Shown here: piece after piece, positions 28,752 to 37,391 of the stretch | Layout of the letters: each line of letters opens with the position of its first letter | How positions within the stretch are numbered: the stretch's first letter is position 1 | NCBI GenBank assembly: GCA_030824575.1 | Contig: JAVBXL010000196.1 | Location: forward strand, 1 to 61,300 | Origin: a bacterium | Lineage (GTDB): Bacteria > Pseudomonadota > Alphaproteobacteria > Sphingomonadales > Sphingomonadaceae | Length of the DNA: 61,300 nt | Direction: 5' to 3' | The notes under the pieces: generated by a model | What the model was told of the DNA's origin: nothing | The model's database searches: none | Seen by the model: the letters and a program-made list of their open reading frames with translations, nothing else | Position numbers and translations under genes: made by a program

Positions 28752-30200
28752 ATGGTTAAACCACGCACCCTCTACGAAAAGATCTGGGACGCGCACGTTG
28801 TCGAACGGCGTCCCGATGGCACCTGCCTCATCTATATCGACCGCCATCTCGTCCATGAAGTGACGAGCCCGCAGGCGTTCGAGGGGCTACGCCTTGCCGG
28901 CCGCAAAGTGCGCCGGCCCGATCTGACGCTGGCGGTGCCGGACCATAATCTGCCCACCACGCCGCGCCGCGACGCAGATGGCAAGCGCATCCCGATCGCC
29001 GATCCCGAAAGCGCGCAGCAGCTCGAAGCGCTGGAGCGCAATGCGCCGGAATTTGGCGTGCGCCTGATCGGCGACGCGGATGTGGAACAGGGCATCGTCC
29101 ATGTCGTCGGCCCGGAACAGGGCTTCACCCTGCCGGGTACCACGCTGGTCTGCGGCGACAGCCATACCTCCTCGCATGGTGCGCTGGGCGCGCTGGCCTT
29201 CGGCATCGGCACGTCGGAGGTCGAGCATGTACTGGCCACCCAAACGCTGCTGCTCAAGCAATCCAAGACCATGGCCGTCGTGGTCGAAGGCGCACTGGCG
29301 CCCGGCGTCACGGCGAAGGATGTCGCGCTGGCGATCTGCGGCACGATCGGCACGGCGGGCGGCACCGGCTATGTCATGGAATATTGCGGCTCCGTCTTCC
29401 GCGACATGTCGATCGAGGGGCGGTTGACCGTCGCCAACATGTCGATCGAGGCGGGCGCGCGATCGGGCCTGTTCGCGCCCGACGACAAAACCTTCGCCTA
29501 TATTGAGGGCCGTCCGATGGCGCCCAAGGGTGCGGACTTCGATGCGGCGGTCGCCTATTGGCGGACTCTGCATACGGACGAGGGTGCGGTCTTCGACAAG
29601 ACCGTGGTGATCGACGCCGCCGACATCGCGCCCAACGTCACCTGGGGCACCAGCCCGGAGGACGTCGTCGCCGTGACCGGCATGGTCCCTGATCCGCTGA
29701 GCTTCGCTGACCCGTCCAAGCAGGCGGCGGCACAAAAATCGCTCGACTATATGGGGCTGACGGCTGGGCAGAAAATGGCGGACGTCGCCATCGAACATAT
29801 CTTCATCGGCAGTTGCACCAACAGCCGCATCGAGGATCTGCGCGCCGCCGCCGCGCTGCTGAAAGGCCGCCATATCGCGCCGGGCATCAAGCATGCGATG
29901 GTCGTGCCCGGTTCCGGCCTGGTCAAGCGCCAGGCGGAGGAAGAAGGGCTGGACCGCGTCTTCCTCGACGCCGGTTTCGAATGGCGCGAGCCGGGCTGTT
30001 CGGCATGCCTGGGCATGAACCCGGACAAGGTGCCCGCGGGGGAACGCTGCGCATCGACCAGCAACCGCAATTTCATGGGCCGGCAGGGACCGGGCGCACG
30101 CACCCATCTGGTGTCACCCGCCATGGCGGCGGCGGCGGCCATCACCGGTCGGTTGACCGATGTCCGCGAATTGCTGAATAACAAAGAGGGTGTGCTGTGA
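28752..30200 (+). CDS. leuC: 3-isopropylmalate dehydratase, large subunit
   Basis: The 482-residue subunit of leucine-biosynthesis isomerase carries the [4Fe-4S] ligands: the Cys of [13 protein letters not shown] and the pair in [32 protein letters not shown] is the aconitase-type substrate region. It works with LeuD to isomerise 2-isopropylmalate to 3-isopropylmalate. ATG 28752 ([17 protein letters not shown]) matches the family; a GTG nine bases upstream is possible. Its stop overlaps a tiny ORF that in turn touches leuD, so the three are one translation unit. Confidence 0.96.
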   Translation: MVKPRTLYEKIWDAHVVERRPDGTCLIYIDRHLVHEVTSPQAFEGLRLAGRKVRRPDLTLAVPDHNLPTTPRRDADGKRIPIADPESAQQLEALERNAPEFGVRLIGDADVEQGIVHVVGPEQGFTLPGTTLVCGDSHTSSHGALGALAFGIGTSEVEHVLATQTLLLKQSKTMAVVVEGALAPGVTAKDVALAICGTIGTAGGTGYVMEYCGSVFRDMSIEGRLTVANMSIEAGARSGLFAPDDKTFAYIEGRPMAPKGADFDAAVAYWRTLHTDEGAVFDKTVVIDAADIAPNVTWGTSPEDVVAVTGMVPDPLSFADPSKQAAAQKSLDYMGLTAGQKMADVAIEHIFIGSCTNSRIEDLRAAAALLKGRHIAPGIKHAMVVPGSGLVKRQAEEEGLDRVFLDAGFEWREPGCSACLGMNPDKVPAGERCASTSNRNFMGRQGPGARTHLVSPAMAAAAAITGRLTDVRELLNNKEGVL

Positions 30201-30310
30201 AGAAGATTTTTTGGCTGCTGACACTGGGCGCACTGGCTAGCGCGGCGATGGCCGCGACCCTTGGCCGCGCCGAAGACATATCGGCCGCTGAGGCGAAGAA
30301 AGTTCACTGA
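30197..30310 (+). CDS. Tiny 37-codon ORF between leuC and leuD, single membrane segment
   Basis: A GTG at 30197 overlaps the leuC TGA by three bases (GTGA), and its TGA (30308-30310) shares one base with the leuD ATG (TGATG). The 37-residue product begins with a basic pair and a hydrophobic stretch ([20 protein letters not shown]), then a polar tail ending KKVH. This looks like a signal or membrane anchor of a mini-protein. Tight coupling to both neighbours argues it is translated, perhaps to hand ribosomes from leuC to leuD, with or without a functional peptide. Confidence 0.65.
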   Translation: MKKIFWLLTLGALASAAMAATLGRAEDISAAEAKKVH

Positions 30311-30921
30311 TGGACAAGCTGACGACGGTCGACGGCCGGGCCTATCCGTTCGGGATGAAGAATGTCGACACCGACATCGTCATCCCGGCGCATTGGCTCA
30401 AGACGATTTCGCGCAACGGGCTGGGGCGCGGCGCGTTCGAGGTGCTGCGCAAGGAACCGGGCAACGTCTTCGACGATCCGGCCTATGCCGGCAGCCCGAT
30501 CCTGATTGCGGGCGACAATTTCGGCTGCGGGTCCAGCCGCGAACATGCCGCCTGGGCGCTCGGCGACCTGGGCATCAAGGTGGTGATCGCGCCCAGCTTC
30601 TCCGACATTTTCTCCGGCAACGCCTTCAAGAACGGGATATTGACCGTCGTATTGCCGCAGACGGCCATCGATCGGCTGATGGAAGTGGCCCAGGGCGTGA
30701 ACGGGACGCCCGATCCGATCCATGTCGATCTGGAATCGCAGACCGTCACTACGCAATTTCAGGACCGCTTCACCTTCGAGATCGATCCGTTCCGCAAACA
30801 TTGCCTGCTGGGCGGGCTGGACGAGATCGGCCTGACGCTGGACCAGTCGGATATGATCGGCGGTTATGAGGCGAAACAGGCGCAGGATCGCCCCTGGATC
30901 GTGCCAGCGGCCGTTGCGTAA
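30310..30921 (+). CDS. leuD: 3-isopropylmalate dehydratase, small subunit
   Basis: The 203-residue subunit has the swivel-domain motif [16 protein letters not shown] and early residues [13 protein letters not shown]. It forms the LeuCD heterodimer that makes 3-isopropylmalate in leucine synthesis. ATG 30310 begins inside the stop codon of the tiny upstream ORF. leuA and leuB are not in the window; after leuD come DUF1476 and iron-sulphur trafficking genes, which is compatible with the Fe-S need of LeuC. Confidence 0.95.
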   Translation: MDKLTTVDGRAYPFGMKNVDTDIVIPAHWLKTISRNGLGRGAFEVLRKEPGNVFDDPAYAGSPILIAGDNFGCGSSREHAAWALGDLGIKVVIAPSFSDIFSGNAFKNGILTVVLPQTAIDRLMEVAQGVNGTPDPIHVDLESQTVTTQFQDRFTFEIDPFRKHCLLGGLDEIGLTLDQSDMIGGYEAKQAQDRPWIVPAAVA

Positions 30922-30978
30922 CGACGCGCTTCTGCCTATCTTTCGTAACCAGACGGCATTTCAACGGGGCTTTGACGC

Positions 30979-31302
30979 ATGACCACCTTTGACGATCGCG
31001 AACGGGCGTTCGAAAATATGTTCGCCAACGACCAGGAATTGCAGTTCCGCATCCAGGCGCGCCGCAACCGCCTGCTGGGCGAATGGGCGGCGGTGAAGAT
31101 GGGCCTTACCCCGGAAGAAACCGACGCCTATGCCAAGGCGGTGGTGCAGGCCGATTTCGAGGAAGCGGGCGACGAGGACGTCATCCGCAAGCTCGTGGGC
31201 GACATGACGTCGGCCGGGATCGACATCGATGAGCCGGGCGTGCGCGCCGCGCTGGACGAACAGGCGGTGATCGCCCGCCGCATGTTCATCGAAGCGCAGT
31301 AA
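30979..31302 (+). CDS. DUF1476 protein, F1F0-ATPase zeta-subunit-type inhibitor
   Basis: This 107-residue helical protein begins MTTFDDRERAFENMFANDQE, the signature of the alphaproteobacterial DUF1476 family. The Paracoccus member is the zeta subunit, which blocks reverse ATP hydrolysis by F1. The following core (RIQARRNRLLGEWAAVKMGL) and the acidic helix (VVQADFEEAGDEDVIRKLVG) are typical. Acting on the cytoplasmic face of ATP synthase is inferred from the family; not all members inhibit strongly. The bolA gene starts 11 bases after it. Confidence 0.88.
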   Translation: MTTFDDRERAFENMFANDQELQFRIQARRNRLLGEWAAVKMGLTPEETDAYAKAVVQADFEEAGDEDVIRKLVGDMTSAGIDIDEPGVRAALDEQAVIARRMFIEAQ

Positions 31303-31313
31303 GGCAGCGCACC

Positions 31314-31547
31314 ATGCCGATGGCTGCCGACGATATTGCCGACATGATCCGCTCCGCCATTCCCGATGCGCAGGTCGAGATTACCGACCTGGCAGGCGAT
31401 GGCGATCATTATGCCGCGAAAGTCGTGGCGGAAAGTTTCCGGGGCATGAGCCGGGTCGCGCAGCAGCGCGCCGTCTATGCCGCGCTGGGCGGACGGATGG
31501 GGGGCGTGCTTCATGCCTTGCAACTGACCACCGCCGTTCCCAATTAA
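31314..31547 (+). CDS. bolA: BolA-family protein
   Basis: The 77-residue protein has the BolA core: IRSAIPDAQVEITDLAGDGD, the invariant His (DHYAAKVV) and FRGMSRVAQQRAVYAALG. It pairs with monothiol glutaredoxin to coordinate or move a [2Fe-2S] cluster, and its partner gene grxD lies 58 bases downstream. An internal in-frame Met at 31320 is an alternative start. Family and pairing are strong evidence. Confidence 0.92.
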   Translation: MPMAADDIADMIRSAIPDAQVEITDLAGDGDHYAAKVVAESFRGMSRVAQQRAVYAALGGRMGGVLHALQLTTAVPN

Positions 31548-31605
31548 TCCTTCGATAGATTTGCGCTCCGCGGACGGGGCGCCAGACAGGACTGGACCTT
31601 TAGAC

Positions 31606-31941
31606 ATGACCGACGCCGTGCATCAGCGGATTGCCGAACTTGTGGGCGCCCATGACGTGGTGCTGTTCATGAAGGGCACGCCGCTCTTTCCGCAATGCGG
31701 CTTTTCCAGCCGCGCCATCGCGATCCTGGAGCATCTGGGCGTCGCCTATGACACGGTCGACGTGTTGCAGGACCAGGCCGTGCGCCAGGGCATCAAGGCC
31801 TTTTCCGACTGGCCGACCATCCCCCAGCTTTATGTGAAGGGCGAGTTCGTCGGCGGCAGCGACATCATGATGGAAATGTATGAGGCGGGCGAGCTGGAGC
31901 AGTTGATGACCGACCAGGGCGTCGCCGCTGCTGCGGGCTGA
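31606..31941 (+). CDS. grxD: Monothiol glutaredoxin (Grx4 type)
   Basis: The 111-residue protein contains the CGFS active site (PLFPQCGFSSRAIAILEHLG) that binds a [2Fe-2S] cluster with glutathione, and the conserved WPTIPQLYVKGEFVGGSDIM region. With the adjacent BolA it likely serves Fe-S delivery or iron sensing. ATG 31606 (MTDAVHQRIAELVG) fits family N-termini. A hairpin terminator lies 27 bases after the stop. Confidence 0.95.
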   Translation: MTDAVHQRIAELVGAHDVVLFMKGTPLFPQCGFSSRAIAILEHLGVAYDTVDVLQDQAVRQGIKAFSDWPTIPQLYVKGEFVGGSDIMMEMYEAGELEQLMTDQGVAAAAG

Positions 31942-31967
31942 GCGGGGTCCGGTTTTGCGGGTTTGAG

Positions 31968-31999
31968 AAGGGCGGTCCGGGTTCGGGCCGCCCTTTTTT
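31968..31999 (+). terminator. Rho-independent terminator after grxD
   Basis: AAGGGCGG (31968-31975) pairs with CCGCCCTT (31988-31995) and is followed by a run of T. The loop is about 12 bases. Confidence 0.88.
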
Positions 32000-32067
32000 G
32001 TTTGCTTTGCATGGGACTAAACCGTCGGCTTTGCGCAAAGTTACACACTAAAGGCGACGTAATAATC

Positions 32068-32182
32068 CCGTCACCCCGGCGAAGGCTGGGGTTTCGTGCG
32101 GTGGCACGCAGCGGTTGAACATAGCACTTATTCGAACGTCGTGCGGCGTCGCCTGAGACCCCTGCCTTCGTTGGGGTGACGG
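32068..32182. repeat. Palindromic intergenic repeat (type D), degenerate copy
   Basis: CCGTCACCCCGGCGAAGGCT at the left (from 32068) is inversely matched by CCTGCCTTCGTTGGGGTGAC at the right (32161-32180). The element resembles the intact palindrome at 61209-61271 but has diverged arms. Confidence 0.75.
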
Positions 32183-32500
32183 TAGTCAAGCCACTTGTCG
32201 GTCCCAAAGACCGGCCACTCAACACAGGCCGCACCTGGTCGTATCGCGATCATAGCTGGGATGAATGGCAAATCGCCACCGGGTGGGGGATGCTAGCGGA
32301 TACGGCCTGCATCCCCCGATAGGTAAACGGTGGGAACGCGACTAACGTCGCAAAGGCCATGCCAAAATGACGCGATTGCGGGAGAGTGCGGGTTCCAAAG
32401 GTTAACGCTTCAGCCGCCTTCACCCGCTCTGTAAAAATTTCCGACATATCGGCCGTTTTCAACGCGGAGGGCCATGTTAAACCCGCTGCGAACGCCTATT

Positions 32501-32537
32501 GACTACATCCGTAATCGATGCGACTACATCTGTGGTT
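32501..32537. promoter_or_regulatory. Tandem BlaI/MecI-type operators
   Basis: GACTACATCCGTAATC (32501-32516) and GACTACATCTGTGGTT (32522-32537) are two imperfect dyads beginning with the same nine bases, with starts 21 bases apart, close to two helical turns. They match the BlaI/MecI operator form ACTACA-NN-TGTAGT with one mismatch in each right arm. They end 28 bases before the BlaI start, as expected for autorepression. Confidence 0.8.
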
Positions 32538-32565
32538 GTTAAACATGCGAGTCGGGTGAAGCGAA

Positions 32566-32934
32566 GTGAGCGAGAAGATCAGCGAAGCGGAACTGGTAGT
32601 GATGGAGGCGCTGTGGGAAACCGCGCCGCAGACCGCCAATGACGTATCCGATCGGGTCGCCGCCGACCGTGACTGGAGCCTCCAGACCGTCAAGACTTTG
32701 CTGTCGCGGTTGATGGCCAAGGATATCATCGCCGCCGATCAGGATGGCCGCCGCTTCCTCTATCGTCCGATGGTGGCGCGCGACGATTATGTCGCGGGCG
32801 AATCCGGGCGGCTGGTGAACCGGCTGTTTGGCGGGCGGGTGTCGCCGCTGGTCGCCCAGTTGGCGCAACAGGATCAATTGACGGCGGACGATATCGCCGA
32901 GCTTGAGGCCATCCTGAAGGGGTTGAAATCATGA
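32566..32934 (+). CDS. blaI: BlaI/MecI/CopY-family transcriptional repressor
   Basis: This 122-residue winged-helix protein has the family pattern: ISEAELVVMEALWE at the N-terminus, TANDVSDRVAADRDWSLQTVKTLLSRLMAKDII for recognition, and a C-terminal dimerisation part. BlaI binds ACTACA-type dyads and is released when a membrane M56 protease cleaves it. The GTG start at 32566 is forced because a stop lies in frame just upstream. The stop overlaps the M56 gene (ATGA). Two matching operators precede it. No beta-lactamase or penicillin-binding protein gene is near. Confidence 0.93.
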   Translation: MSEKISEAELVVMEALWETAPQTANDVSDRVAADRDWSLQTVKTLLSRLMAKDIIAADQDGRRFLYRPMVARDDYVAGESGRLVNRLFGGRVSPLVAQLAQQDQLTADDIAELEAILKGLKS

Positions 32935-34634
32935 GCGTCTGGCTGGCCGAAACGCTGATCGCCACCACATTGCTGATGGCGCTGGTCATGCTGTTGCGGC
33001 GGCCAGTGGCGCGCTGGCTGGGGGCGGGGGCAGCCTATCTGCTCTGGGCGTTGCCGCTGGCGCGGATGCTGTTGCCCACGCTGCCAAGCGATGTCGATCC
33101 CTCGCCGCTGCATGTCGCGGTCGATCAGGTCGGCCTGCCGGACCTGCTGACGGTCGCGCCCGCCGCATCGGTCGCCAACGTCACGCCGTCCTTCCCCTGG
33201 CTGGAGGTCGGCATCGGCATCTGGTTTATCGGCTTCCTTTCTTTCCTGGCCGTGCAGGCCGTGGGCTATGCGCGGTTCCGCCGTCTTATGCTGGACGGCG
33301 CGACGTCGATCGGGGAGGAAGGGCGCATCCGCCTCATCACCAGCCCCTGTGCGTCCGGGCCGCTCGCCTTCGGCGTCTTGCGCCCCTATATCGTGCTGCC
33401 CGTCGATTTCGCCCTGCGCTACGACTGCCAGGAACAGGATATGGCGATCGCCCACGAGCGCGCGCATCATGAGCGCGGCGACCTGGCCGCCAACATGATC
33501 GCGCTGCTGCTGCTGGCGGTGCATTGGTGCAATCCGGTCGCCTGGGCGGCTTATCGCGCCTATCGCGCCGATCAGGAAACTGCCTGCGACGCGCGCGTCC
33601 TTTCACTCTACGGCCGTGACCAGGCCCATGCCTATGGCCGCGCCATATTGAAGGCGGCGGGCGGTCGGCAATTTGCCGGCGCCTGCCATCTCACCCGTAT
33701 CACGACGCTCAAAGGGAGGCTGAAAATGCTGTCCAACCATGATGTTTCGCTTCAGCGTATCAGCTGGGGCATGGCCGCCGTCGCGGTCGTCACCGCCGCC
33801 GGCCTCGCGCTCACCGCATCGGGTAGCCGCGCCGCGCAGCAGATGGCGTCGATCACCGACAAGGTGGAAAGCGCCGACTTCGCCAAACTGTCTGACTTGG
33901 TGTCTCAGCCTGCCGTAGCGAGCGTGCCGGAGGTGGCGGACATACCTGCGGTCCCGGCGGTCGATGCGATCGCCGACCCATGGCCGTCGCCTGCGCCCGT
34001 CGCCCCGACCGCGCCGATAGTGCCCGCCGCCGACATGATCGCCCCGGTGGCGCCGGTGCCGCCCGCTCCCCCCATCGTCCGCAACGAAAAGGGCCGGATG
34101 ACCGTGACCCACGCCGATGGCCGGGTCGAAACGCACCGTATCCCGACCGAGGCGGACATCGCCCGCATGGTGCCGGTGGTCGATGTGCGCGAAGGGTGCG
34201 ATGGCGGCAAGGACGCCACCACCCGCCGCGAGAGCGTGGACGCCAATGGCCGCCGCCATATCCGGGTGCGCATCTGTAGCGCGGGGATCGAGCGGGCGGC
34301 GCAGCGCTCCGCCGACATGGCCGGGATGCAGGCGGATCGCGCCGCGCGGTACGCCGCCGCTCAGGCGGATCGCAGGGCGCGTCAGGCAGCGGCGTTTGCA
34401 GACCGCGCGACACGCCAAGTCACAGCGCAGGCTGACATGGCAGCGCGTCGGGCCGATGCCGAGGCAGCACAAGCGGATGTGGCGGCGCGATCCGCCGATG
34501 TCGCTGCGCTTAATGGACTGCGCACGGCGCGTGCGCAAATCGCCGCCAACCGTTCCATGCCTGCCGAAGATCGGGCGGAGGCTCTGCGCGAGATCGACCA
34601 ATCGATCGCCGAAATTCGCGCGGAATGGAATTAA
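32931..34634 (+). CDS. M56-family (BlaR1-like) membrane metalloprotease with extended periplasmic tail
   Basis: The 567-residue protein has transmembrane helices near residues 5-23, 34-50, 93-113 and 185-200, with zinc site H175-E-R-A-H179 and a downstream E216-T-A-C-D, both standard for M56/BlaR1. Another helix lies near 275-297. The rest (about 300-567) is a Pro/Ala-rich stretch and then a long Ala/Arg/Asp/Gln-rich helical region of AADRAAR-like units. There is no penicillin-binding sensor domain as in true BlaR1, so the signal is different. Overlap with blaI (ATGA) and the tandem operators support one regulatory pair. Confidence 0.9.
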   Translation: MSVWLAETLIATTLLMALVMLLRRPVARWLGAGAAYLLWALPLARMLLPTLPSDVDPSPLHVAVDQVGLPDLLTVAPAASVANVTPSFPWLEVGIGIWFIGFLSFLAVQAVGYARFRRLMLDGATSIGEEGRIRLITSPCASGPLAFGVLRPYIVLPVDFALRYDCQEQDMAIAHERAHHERGDLAANMIALLLLAVHWCNPVAWAAYRAYRADQETACDARVLSLYGRDQAHAYGRAILKAAGGRQFAGACHLTRITTLKGRLKMLSNHDVSLQRISWGMAAVAVVTAAGLALTASGSRAAQQMASITDKVESADFAKLSDLVSQPAVASVPEVADIPAVPAVDAIADPWPSPAPVAPTAPIVPAADMIAPVAPVPPAPPIVRNEKGRMTVTHADGRVETHRIPTEADIARMVPVVDVREGCDGGKDATTRRESVDANGRRHIRVRICSAGIERAAQRSADMAGMQADRAARYAAAQADRRARQAAAFADRATRQVTAQADMAARRADAEAAQADVAARSADVAALNGLRTARAQIAANRSMPAEDRAEALREIDQSIAEIRAEWN

Positions 34635-34649
34635 GGGCGGCCAGACGCT

Positions 34650-35837
34650 CTAAACAGCCACCACTTCGGGCAGGATGGCGTCGAGCAGCAACATGCCGGC
34701 CGGGGCCACCTGCAACCGGCTGCCGGTCAGGTGGATGAGGCCGAGGCCGGTGAGTTGGTCGATCGCCCGTTCGTCGACCAGCCGATCGGCCTTGATCCCC
34801 GACGCGGCGGCGATGTGGGCCAGGTCCACGCCTTCGCCCAGCCGCAATCCCATCAGCAGCGCCTCGCGCGCGCGATCCTCGCCCGACAGCGGCTCTTCGC
34901 TCTGCGCGCCATGGCCGTTGCGGTCGACCGCGCCCATCCAGTTTTCCGGCTTCTTGTGGCGCATCGTCGCCATGCCGCCGCGGCGGCCATGTGCCCCCGG
35001 CCCGATCCCTGCATAGTCGCCATAGCGCCAATAGGTGAGATTATGGCGGCTTTCCTGGCCTGGCCGGGCATGATTGCTGATCTCATAAGCGGGGATGCCG
35101 GCCGCGCCGGTCATCGCTTGCGTGAGTTCATACAGGGTCGCGCCATGATCCGGGTCGGCGGGCGTCAGCTTGCCCTGCGCGACCAATGTGGCGAAGCGGG
35201 TGCCCGGCTCGATCGTCAGTTGATAGAGCGACAGATGGCTGGTGCCGAACGCCAGCGCGCGGGCCAGTTCGGCCTGCCAGTCCGCCTCGCTCTGACCCGG
35301 ACGGGCGTAGATGATGTCGAAGCTGACCCGGTCGAACACGGATTGCGCGGTGTCGAGCGCGGCCAGCCCTTCGGTCACGTCATGGGCGCGGCCCAGAAAA
35401 TGCAGCGCCTCATTATCGAGCGCCTGGAGGCCGAGCGAGGTGCGGTTGACCCCGGCGGCGGCCAGATCGGCAAAGCGCGCCGCCTCTACCGAATTAGGGT
35501 TGGCCTCCAGCGTGATCTCTATGTCGGGGGTGAAGCCCCAATGATCCTGCGCCGCGCCGATCAGGGTTTCGACCAAAGCGGGCGGCATCAGCGAAGGGGT
35601 GCCGCCGCCGAAGAAGATGGAGGAGAGGGGGCGGCCTGCGGTCAGTGCCGCCTCATACGCCATGTCGGCCAACAGCGCAGCCCGCCACGCATCAATGTCC
35701 ACGCCATCGCGGACATGACTGTTAAAATCGCAATAGGGACATTTGGATACGCAAAAGGGCCAATGAATATATAAGGCTTGGGCGTCGGCACGGACATTGG
35801 CTGGGGCCGTTGCGATTTGGGGGGAATGAGACGACAT
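34650..35837 (-). CDS. hemW: Radical-SAM haem chaperone/oxygen-independent coproporphyrinogen oxidase-like HemW
   Basis: The 395-residue protein has the HemW/HemN radical-SAM motif C-x3-C-x2-C (FCVSKCPYCDFN), GGGTPSLMPP and EANPNSVE. It lacks the N-terminal extension of HemN, so it is placed with HemW, which carries haem for insertion into cytochromes. ATG 35837 is the best start (MSSHSPQIATAP), but its ribosome-binding site is poor. Its start codon overlaps the opposite-strand ATG of the CAP-domain gene at 35836, so both promoters must lie inside the neighbouring coding sequence. It belongs to the rdgB-rph-hrcA neighbourhood typical of sphingomonads. Confidence 0.9.
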   Translation of the reverse strand: MSSHSPQIATAPANVRADAQALYIHWPFCVSKCPYCDFNSHVRDGVDIDAWRAALLADMAYEAALTAGRPLSSIFFGGGTPSLMPPALVETLIGAAQDHWGFTPDIEITLEANPNSVEAARFADLAAAGVNRTSLGLQALDNEALHFLGRAHDVTEGLAALDTAQSVFDRVSFDIIYARPGQSEADWQAELARALAFGTSHLSLYQLTIEPGTRFATLVAQGKLTPADPDHGATLYELTQAMTGAAGIPAYEISNHARPGQESRHNLTYWRYGDYAGIGPGAHGRRGGMATMRHKKPENWMGAVDRNGHGAQSEEPLSGEDRAREALLMGLRLGEGVDLAHIAAASGIKADRLVDERAIDQLTGLGLIHLTGSRLQVAPAGMLLLDAILPEVVAV

Positions 35838-36525
35838 GGCTGGGGGCAGCCCTAAAGCGTTTTTGCGCGCTTCGCTATGGGCAGCCATGCTGCCGGTTCT
35901 GTTGGTGATGGCGACCGGCGCGCAGGCGGCGAGCGATAGCGACGGGGCAAGCGCGCCCAAGGCGGGTGCCGTGAGCGCGGTGATGCCGGCCGCCTATTAT
36001 GGCATGGCGGAGGCCGCACGGGGCGACAGGCTGCTGCGTGCGGTGATGATGGACGCGCATAATGACGAGCGGGTGGCGCTGGGCCTGCCGCCGCTGGACT
36101 GGGACGATGCGCTGGCGGCCGATGCGGCGCGTTACGCCGGGGAGATGGCGCGTAGCGGCGTGTTTCGCCATTCGCCGCGCGCCGGCCGGGCCATCCCCAG
36201 CGGCGAAAATCTGTGGATGGGGCCGCGTCGCCTCTACGGCTATCAAGCGATGGTGGGATCGTTTCTGGACGAGAAGCGCTTCACGCGAATCGCGGGCAAG
36301 CTGCCCGACCTCAGCAGCACCGGGCGTTGGCAGGATGTCGGCCATTACACCCAGATGATCTGGCGCGGCACGCGGAAGATCGGCTGCGCGCTTGGCGAAG
36401 GGGCCAATGCCGATTATCTGGTGTGCCGCTATTTCCCGGCCGGCAATGCGTTCGGTCGCGGTCCGATGGACGCGGACGATGCGGTGCCGATGGCGGAAAC
36501 GCAGGTCGCCAGCGTCGCCCAATAG
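35836..36525 (+). CDS. Secreted CAP (SCP-like)-domain protein
   Basis: The 229-residue protein has an N-terminal signal (ASLWAAMLPVLLVMATGAQA) and a CAP domain: AHNDERVALGLPPLDWDDAL, the conserved FRHSPRAGRAIPSGENLW-like central strand, VGHYTQMIWRGTRKIGCAL and YLVCRYFPAGN. CAP proteins bind sterols, lipids or peptides or are proteases; the bacterial role is unclear. Likely periplasmic. Start 35836 overlaps the hemW start; an internal Met at 35887 would give a shorter signal. GGGGGG lies upstream. Confidence 0.87.
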   Translation: MAGGSPKAFLRASLWAAMLPVLLVMATGAQAASDSDGASAPKAGAVSAVMPAAYYGMAEAARGDRLLRAVMMDAHNDERVALGLPPLDWDDALAADAARYAGEMARSGVFRHSPRAGRAIPSGENLWMGPRRLYGYQAMVGSFLDEKRFTRIAGKLPDLSSTGRWQDVGHYTQMIWRGTRKIGCALGEGANADYLVCRYFPAGNAFGRGPMDADDAVPMAETQVASVAQ

Positions 36526-36591
36526 GCGGCGATGGATATTTCTCCCGGTGGCGGGCATTGGACAGGGGCTAGTCGCCAAAAGGAGAAGAGG

Positions 36592-37371
36592 ATGCGCATC
36601 GCCCTGCTGTCATGGACCCTGTCGGGTTGCGCGCTGATCGGGCTGGCCGGGTGCGACGCGCCGTCGCAGCCGAAGGCGGACGGCGGGGCCGAAAATGCGG
36701 CGGTTTCCACCCCAACCGCTCCCGTGATCGCGCCGGAGAATGGCGCGCAGACGCCCATGCCCGATGCGGCGTTGGTCGCTGACGCAGCCGCGCCTGCCAC
36801 GCCGCTATCCTGCGCGGCGGATATCGGGTCGGCCGCAGCGGCCAGGCGCGTCGCCATCTGCCGCAACGTGTCGCCTGCCACCCATCCGCCCTGCAATGCC
36901 GCCAATAGCTGCGCCATGATCGAGGATGAGATTGCCCGGAGCTGCGCGCTGTTCGATGGGCAGGGTGATCCGATACCGGGATGCGATCCCGCGCCCAAGA
37001 GCATGGCGGCGGCCGTGGCGGTGGTGCAGCGTTATTATGCGGCGCTCAATGCCCGCGACTATGCGACCGCCTGGGCGCAATGGGGCGAGCATGGCCCGCC
37101 GAACCAGACGCTGGATAAGTTTCAAGCCGGCTTCGCTGGCACCCGATCGACGCGAGTGACGATCGGCACGCTGGAGCCGGGCGATGCTGGGGCGGGATCG
37201 ATCTACCAGACGGTGCCGGTGACGGTCGATTCGCAATTGCAGGACGGCACGCGCCAGCGTTTCGTCGGTGACTATGTCATGCGCCGCGTCAATGACGTGG
37301 ACGGCGCGTCGCCTGCCCAATTGCGCTGGCATATCGGGCAGGCGAAGCTGAAGGCCGTGCCGGTGCGTTGA
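36592..37371 (+). CDS. Putative lipoprotein, hypothetical
   Basis: This 259-residue protein has a signal with lipobox LAGC (MRIALLSWTLSGCALIGLAG-C). An Ala/Pro-rich linker precedes a Cys-containing segment with several conserved Cys (SCAADIGSAAAARRVAICRN, HPPCNAANSCAMI), and the C-terminal domain (VVQRYYAALNARDYATAWAQ) looks like a SnoaL/NTF2-type fold. AGGAG precedes ATG 36592, so the ORF start at 36532 is rejected. Role unknown; it lies directly after the CAP-domain gene on the same strand. Confidence 0.72.
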   Translation: MRIALLSWTLSGCALIGLAGCDAPSQPKADGGAENAAVSTPTAPVIAPENGAQTPMPDAALVADAAAPATPLSCAADIGSAAAARRVAICRNVSPATHPPCNAANSCAMIEDEIARSCALFDGQGDPIPGCDPAPKSMAAAVAVVQRYYAALNARDYATAWAQWGEHGPPNQTLDKFQAGFAGTRSTRVTIGTLEPGDAGAGSIYQTVPVTVDSQLQDGTRQRFVGDYVMRRVNDVDGASPAQLRWHIGQAKLKAVPVR

Positions 37372-37391
37372 GAACGCCGGCCGCCGTTGGT

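Larger units (their letters stand above)
31942..32565. other. Long intergenic region between grxD and blaI
   Basis: This 624-base gap holds a grxD terminator (31968-31999), a degenerate type D palindrome (32068-32182), about 320 bases without a recognisable gene and then the tandem BlaI-type operators next to blaI. Short ORFs on the reverse strand here lack ribosome-binding sites and coding-like codon use. A gene remnant or small RNA in 32183-32460 cannot be excluded. Confidence 0.6.

Noticed and set aside
31830..32462. Reverse-strand ORFs between grxD and blaI
   Set aside because: They run through a repeat and a terminator, lack ribosome-binding sites and do not resemble proteins.
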